Source of the DNA: Synergistaceae bacterium
Lineage (GTDB): Bacteria; Synergistota; Synergistia; Synergistales; Aminobacteriaceae
NCBI GenBank assembly: GCA_031280635.1
Contig: JAITGK010000038.1
Coordinates: forward strand, 1-36,100
DNA length: 36,100 nucleotides
Direction: 5' to 3'
Part shown: piece by piece, positions 8,888 to 16,569 of the stretch
How positions within the stretch are numbered: the stretch's first letter is position 1
How the letters are laid out: each line of letters starts with the position of its first letter
Notes under the pieces: model-generated
What the model saw: only the letters and a program-made list of their open reading frames with translations
Database searches by the model: none
Told to the model about the DNA's origin: nothing
Translations under genes and position numbers: made by a program

Positions 8888-8983
8888 TAGGGAAGCGCTG
8901 ATTAAATGGGGTTCTTAGGGGTCCGCGACCCCTAAGTCGGGGTTTGGGGCAAGGCCCCAAAGTGTTTGATCAGCGTTTCCTTA
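8888..8983. repeat. Repeat family E, full-length copy with inverted ends
   Basis: A 96-bp palindromic element. The left end TAGGGAAGCGCTGATT is inverted at the right end GATCAGCGTTTCCTTA. Inside lie two further hairpins (CTTAGGGGTC against GACCCCTAAG, and TTTGGGGC against GCCCCAAA). It begins immediately after the terminator and runs directly into repeat R copy 3. It is non-coding; the layout resembles a miniature inverted-repeat transposon or a REP-type element. Confidence 0.75.
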
Positions 8984-8999
8984 GAGCCATTAGCTCTTT

Positions 9000-9067
9000 T
9001 AGCCGTTGGCTCTTTTACGCGCAAAGTTTTTACCGTTTTCCGCGCGTGATTGCGCAATCCGCTATAG
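9000..9067 (-). repeat. Dispersed repeat family R, copy 3 (inverted)
   Basis: An inverted copy: read on the minus strand it starts CTATAGCGGATTGCGCAATC, with one GCGCGGAAA box and AAAGAGCCAACGGCT at the end. The middle part is shortened. It ends only five bases before the ribosome binding site of the CHAT gene, so that gene's leader, and perhaps its promoter, lie in repeat DNA. Confidence 0.75.
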
Positions 9068-9083
9068 GTATGGAGGAAGCAGG

Positions 9084-12000
9084 ATGAAGACAAGGACAAA
9101 GTTTTTTGTGGTTTTGACCCTTTGCCTCGCGCTTTTGAGGGGGACGGCCTGGGGCGCGGAAGGGGACGCGCTCTTCAACAAGGCGATAGCCGCCTACCAG
9201 GCGGGAAAGTGGGTAGACGCCGCCGAGGCCTTTGGGCAGGCGGGCGAGGCCTATGAAAAGGAAAAAAACAACCTGAAGGCCGCGCAGTGCTACTATAACC
9301 AAGGATTGTGCCTGAACGCCGGACCCCAAACGGAGCCTGCCGTCGAGGCCTTCGAGCGGGCCGCGCCCATTTACCAAAAAATAGGCGATGCCGTGGGGGA
9401 GTGCAACGCCCGCTTCTCCGCCGCGCAGATTCATATGGCCGCCGCCCGGTGGGACAAGGCCGAGGAGCACTACACGCGGGGCGTTAAGATCGCCAAGACC
9501 CCGCTGTTGCGGGGGCTGGCCCAGGAGGGGGCGGGTCGCGTCCATCGGGAAAAAGGGGCTTTGGACGCGGCGGAAAAATCTTTCAAATCGGCGGAAAGGC
9601 ACTTCAAAGACAATCTGGGCAGCCGGTTAAGGGTGAGACTACAGTTGGCCTACATCACCGGTCTGCAGGGAAACATCCTCGAAGCGCTTAAAATCTACGA
9701 CTCCGTCGCCGCCGACGCCGCCGCTCTTCAAAAAAACGAAAAGACCCGCGCCGAGGGCAACAGACTCGTTTTTTACGCTTTGAGCGACAAGGGAACCCTT
9801 TTGCTGACCACCGGTTGGTTCTCCGAGGCGCAGAAGACCCTAGCCGAGGCTCTGACGGCGGCCGATGATCTGGGGACGCCCTACGCCCCGGAGGTTCTGG
9901 GCGCGAAAAATAATTACGCCGAGACCTTCATGTACCTGGGGGACTTCGACAAGGCCGAGGCGGAGTTGAGCGAGCTTTTGAACGTGGCGGTGGGGTCGAG
10001 GAACGAGGTTTTGACCCTGGAACTCAACGCGGAGCTGGGGGTGCTGAACCGCATGAGGGGCCGCTACGAGGACGCCTTGACCTTCTTTCAGGGATTCAAG
10101 TCCAGGGCGGAGAAAGCCGGTTTGGGGCAGCGCCTCGCCCAGGCCTACATCCAGTTGGGCAACCTGTACGGACACACCGGTGTTTGGAACGAGGCGGCGA
10201 CCCACTACCAGGAGGCGTTCTCCGTCGCCCTCAGGGCGCGAGACATGGACAGCGCCCTGCTGGCCATGCAGGGCATCTACGCGGGGGACATCCGAAGCGA
10301 GCTGGGGCTTGTGGGCAAGGTGGATTACCGGTCGGCGCAGGGCCTTCCATGGCGAGCCGCGCTCACGGCGCGGACGTTCAGCGATAAGCAAGATACAGGT
10401 TTCTTAATGGCATGGGAGAAGGTGGACTCCTTGCGGAAGGAAATCTTCGCGCCCATCCCCAGCCTGGACGGGTTCCGCCTGATCCGCGAAATGGCCTTCC
10501 GGGGCGCTCCCGAGATACGCCACTACTATCAAGAGGCCAAGACAGCCTGGGACGTGGGGGACGCGACGCTGCGCCGGGCGGCGGGGCGCCTGCGGACGGC
10601 GCGAAGCGCGGAGAAGGCGCTTCTAGAACTGGCCGCTCGCGTGGGGGAGGCCGCCGACCGCCAGTACGTTCAGCGCGCTTTCTCCACATCCCTGGACCTC
10701 CTGCGCGCTCTGGCAGGTGAGGAGACGTTATCCGCTCCCAAGGAAGGCGTGTTCATTCAGATCGGCGGGATACTCCTTGACGCGACGGACCCGGAGGAAC
10801 AATCCGCCGCCGAGGCCGCGAAAGCCGGAACCCTGGAGGCGGACCTTAGAGCTTTGTCGCGGATGGTTCCGCTGCTGTCCCTGAAGCCAGCCGAATCCGA
10901 CAGACTCCAAAAGGCCCTGATCGCCGGCGAGCCCTTCCCCGGTCCCATGAGGGACAAGCTGAGAAAAACCCTTTTCTCTCAAGCCCTCAAAGCGACTCCC
11001 TCCCGTGAGGAGTTGCGAAAGACCCTTCTGAGGCTCTTGGAAACCACTCACCCCTCGCTGAAAAAGGATGCTGGGAGCCTGGCTTCCCAAGGGGGTAAAC
11101 TCTATAGTTATGCCAAGAAAAAACTGAAAAATCAGCAGGAGCAGTTGGAGAAGGACGCCGAAAAACTGCTTCCGCGGACCTCGGAGTATCTTCTGCTCAC
11201 CCTGGGCGCTGGAGAGGATATCCTCGCCTACCTGGACGCCTGGCGGGACGTCCGCCGCCGCGTTCTTGTCCTGCGGGAGGTCGGGGTGTCCCTCAAGGCC
11301 AACAGAAATTGGGAGGCGTTTTTAGCCCAGTTCGGGGACGCCGTCACGAAGGGCAAGAGCGCCTTCAAGTCCTCCTTCGCTCTAACCCCAGAGAAATCGG
11401 ACGCGGCGGCGGTGAAGAAACTTCGGGCCCTGGCGGAGAAACTGGCCCTGCTGGAGCTGCGGGAGGAGGCCGAAAACATCACGGGCCTTCTGGCGGCGGA
11501 GGGAAAGGTCTCCCATGACGACCGCCTGGCCCTTCTGGAGCTGCAGTCCCGCGTTTTTTACGCCCTCTCCGAGCCCGCCAAGGCGGAGGAGTTGGCCAAA
11601 AAGCTGCTTACCCTCGTGAGCGGCCCCGGAGGCCAGCCCACCGAGGCCCGGCCCGACGCGCAGTGGCGAGCCTACGCCCTGCTGGCCCAGACCGCGGAGG
11701 ATCGGAAGGACTACGGCAAGGCGCGGGATCTGTACGCCGCGGCGCTTTCCCAGGTGGAGAAAATCCACCCGGTGGAAGGGAACGCCAGCCAGAGCGCCTC
11801 CGACCGGGTCGCCCTTTACGGCGGGGCCATCCGCTCCGCCTTTGCCCTGTGGCGGGACAACCCCTCCGCCAAAGCCGCTGAGAACATCTGGAGTCTATTG
11901 GAGGGCATGAAAGGCCGCCAGTGGAGGGAGATGCTGGCCACCACGGGCGGGGAGTTCCTGAACGCCCTGCCGCCTGAGGTCCGCGCCCAGGTGCGGGAGC

Positions 12001-13523
12001 TGGAGATGAAGCGGGTGGCCTTGGAGGGCGCGTACCGCCGGGCCAGCTTCGAGGGGCAGCGCGAGGTGATGGCTCAGGTCAACGCCGACATGAAAAGCCT
12101 GCGGGAAAAACGCGCGAAGCTGACTCAAGGCCTGACGGTGGACGTGGACGCCATACCAGGAACCGAAGCCACGCGGGCCCTGCTGCCCCAGGACTGGGCC
12201 CTGGTTGACTATTACCTCTCATCCTCCCTGTCCTTTGCCGTTATGCTGAGAAAAGAGGGAGAACCCAAGATCGTTCCCCTCGACGTGGACTACGACTCCC
12301 TCTTTGGCTACGCCTATTGGATGCGTTACACTGTGCCGGATCAGATATATGAATACCAGCAGGACAAGATTAGCCAGAAACGTCCCGTCACCGCCTGTGG
12401 ATTGTTGCCGGAGGACGTGGGAAACGTCCTTTTCCAGCCTGTGGCCGCCGAGTGCGGAGATTTGAGGAAGCTCTTGATCATCCCTCACGACATCCTCTAC
12501 ATCCTTCCCTTTGAGGCCATGCGGCGTACCGATAAGGACAACAAAGTTTACCTGATCCGGGACTGGACCTTCGCGGAGCTGCCCAGCGCGTTTTTGCTGA
12601 CCCGTCCGGCAGCGCGGGCAATCGGGCCGGAGGATGGAAAGTCCCTGCTTTTGCTGGCCAACCCGGCCTACGGAAAGTTGTTCCGGAAGGTGGACGGCGA
12701 GACATGGAGCGAATTTTCAGGAGCGTGGCGGAGCGTCATCAAGCACAACCCAGAGATGCGGGCCGCCCTTGAGGAACACGTGAAGGACGCGCCTTTGTCC
12801 CGACTTACCGCCTCCAAGGCCTCGCCGGAGGAACAGAAGGCGTTTAGAGACATCCTGGAGGCGGCCTGGAAGAAAATCCTCTCCGAGACGGAGAAGGAGG
12901 CGAAATGGGCCTCCGTGGTCAAGGAGGACTTCGCGCAGTCAATGAAACCGCTGCCGGGTTCCCAGTTCGAGGCCGACATTTTGACGAGGCTGTGGGAGGA
13001 AAAGGGCGCTCCCGCTCCCGTCCTGTTGCTGGAGGAACGCGCCTCGGAACAGGTCTTCTGGGAGAGTACCCCCGCGCGGTTCCGCTACGTCCACATCGCT
13101 TGCCACGGGTACGACCGGGGAAGCATCCCCGACCTTCAGCCGGGGCTGGCCCTCTCGCCCGTCCTGGACCTTCACAACGACTCATTCCTGCAAATGGGGG
13201 AGCTGGCCACCGTCCGGTGGGACGCGGAACTCATCAGCCTGTCCGCCTGCGAGACGGGGTTGGGAGACCTCTACGTGGGAGACGGCATGTTTGGGCTCTC
13301 CACGGTGCTGCTGGCGGGCGGGGCCAAGGGCTCCATCCTCACCCGGTGGCGGGCCGTGGACGAGAGCGCCCCCATCCTCATGGAAAAAATGTACTCCGCT
13401 ATCTTGGACGGCGCGTCTCCCGTGGACGCCCTCCGTCGGGCCCAGTTGTTCCTGTTGGACGAGGATTCCTTCAAAGCCCCCCAGCATTGGGCCCTCTTCA
13501 AATACGTCGGCATCCCCTGGTAG
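9084..13523 (+). CDS. Exported TPR-CHAT protease-like protein
   Basis: A 1479-residue protein. The ATG at 9084 has GGAGG seven bases upstream and opens a typical signal peptide (KTRTKFFVVLTLCLALL, cleavage near AWG/AEG). Residues about 25-420 hold some eight or nine TPR units. The middle (about 420-1000) is mainly helical with further TPR-like and coiled-coil parts (NQQEQLEKDAEKLL). The C-terminal CHAT domain (about 1025-1479) has the caspase-like dyad: His1341 in VHIACHG and Cys1389 in LSACETGLG, plus the conserved AGGAKGSI and HWALFKYVG segments near the end. Both catalytic residues are intact. CHAT is a clan CD cysteine peptidase fold known from separase-like, gasdermin-linked and TPR-CHAT (Craspase) proteins, which are mostly cytoplasmic. 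This one is predicted to be secreted to the periplasm, which is unusual. The substrate is unknown; neighbouring TPR or DUF4384 proteins are candidate partners. Confidence 0.93.
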   Translation: MKTRTKFFVVLTLCLALLRGTAWGAEGDALFNKAIAAYQAGKWVDAAEAFGQAGEAYEKEKNNLKAAQCYYNQGLCLNAGPQTEPAVEAFERAAPIYQKIGDAVGECNARFSAAQIHMAAARWDKAEEHYTRGVKIAKTPLLRGLAQEGAGRVHREKGALDAAEKSFKSAERHFKDNLGSRLRVRLQLAYITGLQGNILEALKIYDSVAADAAALQKNEKTRAEGNRLVFYALSDKGTLLLTTGWFSEAQKTLAEALTAADDLGTPYAPEVLGAKNNYAETFMYLGDFDKAEAELSELLNVAVGSRNEVLTLELNAELGVLNRMRGRYEDALTFFQGFKSRAEKAGLGQRLAQAYIQLGNLYGHTGVWNEAATHYQEAFSVALRARDMDSALLAMQGIYAGDIRSELGLVGKVDYRSAQGLPWRAALTARTFSDKQDTGFLMAWEKVDSLRKEIFAPIPSLDGFRLIREMAFRGAPEIRHYYQEAKTAWDVGDATLRRAAGRLRTARSAEKALLELAARVGEAADRQYVQRAFSTSLDLLRALAGEETLSAPKEGVFIQIGGILLDATDPEEQSAAEAAKAGTLEADLRALSRMVPLLSLKPAESDRLQKALIAGEPFPGPMRDKLRKTLFSQALKATPSREELRKTLLRLLETTHPSLKKDAGSLASQGGKLYSYAKKKLKNQQEQLEKDAEKLLPRTSEYLLLTLGAGEDILAYLDAWRDVRRRVLVLREVGVSLKANRNWEAFLAQFGDAVTKGKSAFKSSFALTPEKSDAAAVKKLRALAEKLALLELREEAENITGLLAAEGKVSHDDRLALLELQSRVFYALSEPAKAEELAKKLLTLVSGPGGQPTEARPDAQWRAYALLAQTAEDRKDYGKARDLYAAALSQVEKIHPVEGNASQSASDRVALYGGAIRSAFALWRDNPSAKAAENIWSLLEGMKGRQWREMLATTGGEFLNALPPEVRAQVRELEMKRVALEGAYRRASFEGQREVMAQVNADMKSLREKRAKLTQGLTVDVDAIPGTEATRALLPQDWALVDYYLSSSLSFAVMLRKEGEPKIVPLDVDYDSLFGYAYWMRYTVPDQIYEYQQDKISQKRPVTACGLLPEDVGNVLFQPVAAECGDLRKLLIIPHDILYILPFEAMRRTDKDNKVYLIRDWTFAELPSAFLLTRPAARAIGPEDGKSLLLLANPAYGKLFRKVDGETWSEFSGAWRSVIKHNPEMRAALEEHVKDAPLSRLTASKASPEEQKAFRDILEAAWKKILSETEKEAKWASVVKEDFAQSMKPLPGSQFEADILTRLWEEKGAPAPVLLLEERASEQVFWESTPARFRYVHIACHGYDRGSIPDLQPGLALSPVLDLHNDSFLQMGELATVRWDAELISLSACETGLGDLYVGDGMFGLSTVLLAGGAKGSILTRWRAVDESAPILMEKMYSAILDGASPVDALRRAQLFLLDEDSFKAPQHWALFKYVGIPW

Positions 13524-13632
13524 GGGGCCCGTTCAAAGAGCAACCGGGAAATCCCTCCCGTTGACCGAGGCATAGGGGCAAAGCAAACGGCCAACGGGAG
13601 CGGAATCCTCGCTTCCCTTGTGGAATGGAGGG

Positions 13633-13680
13633 TTAAGGAAGCGCTGAACCGGGGGCTTCGCCCCATGCCCCGGAACCCCA
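13633..13680 (+). repeat. Repeat family E, truncated copy
   Basis: It begins TTAAGGAAGCGCTGAAC, the family E end, followed by GGGGGCTTCGCCCC as in the first inner hairpin. The second half is missing. It joins directly to repeat R copy 4, the same E-next-to-R arrangement as at 8888-9067. Confidence 0.55.
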
Positions 13681-13681
13681 T

Positions 13682-13848
13682 TTATAGCGGATCGCGTAAT
13701 CACGCGCGGAAATGAGAGACCAAAAGCCGGACATAGCGAATCGCGTAATTATGAATATCAAAATAGCGCTAAAAAGCTCATAACCACCGTCAAAGTTTTG
13801 TTCAGAAAAGAGCCGACGGCTCCAAACGGCAAAGACTTTGCGAAGAGT
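13682..13848 (+). repeat. Dispersed repeat family R, copy 4 (expanded)
   Basis: It starts TTATAGCGGATCGCGTAATC with GCGCGGAAA and GAGAGACCAAAA, then repeats the motif ATAGCGAATCGCGTAATTATG. It ends with AGAAAAGAGCCGACGGCTC and a second AACGGCAAAGACTTTGCG. At about 165 bp it appears to be two merged or partly duplicated R units. Confidence 0.7.
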
Positions 13849-13873
13849 CCACGACTTTAAGAGGGAAGAAACC

Positions 13874-15085
13874 ATGATGAGAAAAGTTGCTTTATTTTTG
13901 CTGGCGGCGCTGCTGTTTCCGGTGGCGGCGGTGGGGGCGGACGCGGAAAGGGCGCTGCGCGAGCGCGCGAAGAACCTCTATGATGTGGGGGACTATCGCA
14001 TGGCGTTGAACCTTTACGAAAGAATTTTGGAGCGAAACCCCAAGGACGGCGCGGCGCTGGACCTTTCCGGCTGGTGCCTCCGCTACCTGGGCGATCGGAA
14101 GAGCGCGGAGGAGCGATTCGAGAACGCCCTGACGTGGTTGAGCGGCGAGGACGCCGTGTGGGTGCTGATCGGCTTGGGAGAACTTTACTTGGACGGGAAC
14201 CTCTACGACAAGGCTCAAACGCGTCTGGAGGAGGCTCTGAAAGTCGCGCCGAGCAACGCCGAGGCCGTCGAGCGAGCCGCGCGAGGACTGACGGCAGCCA
14301 GGAAAAACCTGGAAAAAGCCGCGTCAACGCCGGCAACAATGACGACGGCGCTGGACAACGCGGACGACCGGAAGTTGCAGGCGTTTCGTCCCCAGATTGA
14401 CCAAGTCGACTGGACGTCCCCAGAGGAAACGCCGAAAGAAGCGCCTGAGGAAACACCGAAAGAAGCGTCAAAGGAAGCGCCCAAGAAAACGCCAAAGGAG
14501 ACGTCAAAGGAAGCGCCCAAGGAGACGCCAAAGGAGACGCCAAAAGAGAAACCAAAGGAAAAACCGCGCGAAAAACCGAAAAAACCTGAAAAACCGGCTC
14601 GGCGCGAGGTTGTTTATGGAGTGTCCCTGGGGGTAGACATCGAAACGGCGCTGGCGGACTTAGAAAGAGCCGGACACCCGCTCGCGGACGAACCTTTCAC
14701 CAAAGCGGGTAAGGTCTACTATCTCCTGCGAGGACTGCCCGCGAGGCCGCCGCGTTCCCTGAACAGCGAAGCGACGCGCTTCTACATCACTGCCTACAAC
14801 GGCGCGGTACTGTCGGTCATCATCCAAACGAGCTACGGCAAGGAGCGCTCCTTTGACGAGGTGAAGGAGCTTCTACGGGAGACCCTGGCGGAAATAGGCG
14901 AAAGAGACGCGCGGGGACTCAAGATAACGGAGAACATTTTCAGCTACGAGATGAGCCTGGCCCTCTCCAACTCTCACGGGCTGTGGCTCAGCGCGGTGGA
15001 CAAGGCCAACGGCAGCAGCTTGGTGGAAATCGAACACATCGATCTGGTCAACGTGAGTCACTACTGGATGGCTGGTGGAAGGTGA
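13874..15085 (+). CDS. Exported TPR protein with Lys/Pro/Glu repeat linker
   Basis: A 403-residue protein, paralogous to the 7439 gene product. The ATG at 13874 has GAGGGAAG just upstream; a second ATG follows directly. The signal peptide is short (RKVALFLLAALLFPVAA, cleavage near VGA). TPR units cover about 25-140 (ERAKNLYDVGDYRMALNLYER, WCLRYLGDRK, GLGELYLDG). A low-complexity linker (about 183-242) of four-residue units such as ETPK and EAPK follows, then a C-terminal domain from VVYGVSLGVDI to the end. The paralogue has the matching VVWGLPVGEPI start, so the C-terminal domain is shared too. The end overlaps the 3' end of the opposing uvrC gene by 25 bp. The gene is separated from the CHAT gene by repeats but is most likely part of the same system. 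No enzyme motif is seen. Confidence 0.85.
   Translation: MMRKVALFLLAALLFPVAAVGADAERALRERAKNLYDVGDYRMALNLYERILERNPKDGAALDLSGWCLRYLGDRKSAEERFENALTWLSGEDAVWVLIGLGELYLDGNLYDKAQTRLEEALKVAPSNAEAVERAARGLTAARKNLEKAASTPATMTTALDNADDRKLQAFRPQIDQVDWTSPEETPKEAPEETPKEASKEAPKKTPKETSKEAPKETPKETPKEKPKEKPREKPKKPEKPARREVVYGVSLGVDIETALADLERAGHPLADEPFTKAGKVYYLLRGLPARPPRSLNSEATRFYITAYNGAVLSVIIQTSYGKERSFDEVKELLRETLAEIGERDARGLKITENIFSYEMSLALSNSHGLWLSAVDKANGSSLVEIEHIDLVNVSHYWMAGGR
14419..14596 (+). repeat. Degenerate 12-bp tandem repeat coding a Lys/Pro linker
   Basis: About fifteen units of a 12-bp pattern like GAAACGCCGAAA encode ETPK, EAPK, EASK and EKPK. The number of units is in frame, so expansion or loss would only change linker length. 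Such Lys/Pro/Glu linkers are common in periplasmic proteins that span the cell-wall layer. Confidence 0.85.
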
Positions 15086-16530
15086 GGGGTTAGGTGTTCA
15101 AGTATCTTTTGGGCTAAGGCGGGGCCAATGCCGGGGGCGGCGGCAAGCTCCTCGGGGGTCAGTTGGGAGATGCGGCGGACGCTTCCAAATCTCACGATAA
15201 GTTGCGTGGCCCGGGCCTTGCCGATCCCCGTCACTTCCTCCAGCGCGGAACGACGCAGACGGCTGGCCCGCGCGCCCCGGTGCGTGGTGATGGAGTAACG
15301 GTGCGCTTCGTCGCGGAGGCGTTGCAGGAGCTTCAGCGTTGAGTCGTCCAGGGAAAGGGGCTCGGTTCGAGCCGGAAGATAGACCAGCTCTTCGCGTTTG
15401 GCCAAAGCGACGACGGGGAGGTCCAGCTTCAGCTCCTCTAGTGACCTCACAGCGAACTCCAATTGCACGGGTCCGCCGTCGATCAAGGCAAGCTGCGGCA
15501 GGGGTTCGGCGTTTTCCAGCACACGGCGGTAGCGTCGCAGCACCGTCTCCTGAATCGCGCGGAAATCATCGACCTCACACTCCGCGAGAGAGAGGATTTT
15601 GAAGCGCCGGTAAAGCGAGGGGTTGGGTCGTCCCTGTTCAAACACCACACAACACCCGTACATCTCGCGCCCCGCCATGTGAGAGATGTCAAAGGCGTCG
15701 ATCCGCCAAGGAAGGGTTTTCAGGCCCAATATCTCCTGCAGTTTCGTCAAGACCTGCCAGGTCTCGGAGTCCAGGTCTTCTTGAAGCGCCTCGGAAACGC
15801 GCTGGCGCGAGATCCGCCAGAGGGCGCGTATGGTGTCCCGGTAATGGGCGGCCTCCTCAAAGGCCAGACTCCTTGCCGCCGCGTCCATGCGCCGCCTCAT
15901 CCGCTCCACCAATTCCGCGGAGCCGCCCCGCAACAGCAGGGCTACGTCGTTCACCCGCTCGCGGTATTCGACTTCCGCGCAGCGGCCCGCGCAGGGTCCT
16001 AGACAGCGACCCAGCGAGAACTCCAGGCAGGGACGTCTGTCGGGAGTTCCCTTCAAGAGTTCGCCTTTGCAGTGGCGCAAGGGAAAGTACCGCTCCACCA
16101 GGCGCAGCAGAGCGCGGATGTTCCCCGCGCTGACGTAGGGGCCAAACCAAGCCGAATCGTCGTTTTCTTTCCGGCGCGTCACGGTCAGGCGTGGAAAGGG
16201 CTCGTTTGTAAGGCGGATGTAGGGGTAGCGGTCGGTCATCTTAAGGTCGATGTTGAAAAAGGGGGAATAGCGCCGGATGAGCTTGGCCTCAACGATGAGC
16301 GCCTCGGCCTCCGTCTCGGTGCGCAGGATAGAGATGTCCTCCACAAGCTCCACCAGCTTGCGCAGGCGCGGCGACGCGAAGTTTGAGTGTCGGAAATAGG
16401 ACGAGACCCGACGTTTCAGTCGCTTGGCCTTGCCCACATAAAGAACCTCCCCTTTCGCGTCCCGCATGATGTATACGCCGGGCCTCTCGGGGAGGTTTTT
16501 CAAAATAGCCGTGATGTTCGGCTTTGTCAT
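15061..16530 (-). CDS. uvrC: Excinuclease ABC subunit C, short form
   Basis: A 489-residue nuclease subunit of nucleotide excision repair that cuts on both sides of a lesion with UvrA and UvrB. The order is: GIY-YIG domain (RPGVYIMRDAKGEVLYVGKAK, about 15-95), the usual Cys-containing segment (RPCLEFSLGRCLGPC), a UVR motif for UvrB contact (about 205-240), the RNase H-like 3' nuclease and a C-terminal helix-hairpin-helix pair (VTGIGKARA, APGIGPALA). Nuclease residues are visible: Asp281 in FDISH, Asp351 in LIDGG and His410 in RDEAHRY. The family is normally about 600 residues; here some 90-100 residues are missing between the UVR motif and FDISH. Ends and motifs are intact, so this is a compact form, not a pseudogene. 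The start at 16530 has a weak ribosome binding site and lies 39 bp after glgC, suggesting cotranscription. Confidence 0.93.
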   Translation of the reverse strand: MTKPNITAILKNLPERPGVYIMRDAKGEVLYVGKAKRLKRRVSSYFRHSNFASPRLRKLVELVEDISILRTETEAEALIVEAKLIRRYSPFFNIDLKMTDRYPYIRLTNEPFPRLTVTRRKENDDSAWFGPYVSAGNIRALLRLVERYFPLRHCKGELLKGTPDRRPCLEFSLGRCLGPCAGRCAEVEYRERVNDVALLLRGGSAELVERMRRRMDAAARSLAFEEAAHYRDTIRALWRISRQRVSEALQEDLDSETWQVLTKLQEILGLKTLPWRIDAFDISHMAGREMYGCCVVFEQGRPNPSLYRRFKILSLAECEVDDFRAIQETVLRRYRRVLENAEPLPQLALIDGGPVQLEFAVRSLEELKLDLPVVALAKREELVYLPARTEPLSLDDSTLKLLQRLRDEAHRYSITTHRGARASRLRRSALEEVTGIGKARATQLIVRFGSVRRISQLTPEELAAAPGIGPALAQKILEHLTPHLPPAIQ

Positions 16531-16569
16531 GGTCGCTTTGGCGCGCCTGTGTTTCCGCTTGACTGAGTC

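Larger units (their letters stand above)
13524..13873. other. Intergenic stretch between CHAT and TPR genes
   Basis: There is no gene in these 350 bp. CTCCCGTTG (13555-13563) is inverted as CAACGGGAG (13592-13600) with a 28-nt loop and no T-run, a possible but weak end signal for the CHAT transcript. A degenerate E repeat and a long R repeat follow back to back and fill the rest up to the ribosome binding site of the next gene. Confidence 0.6.
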
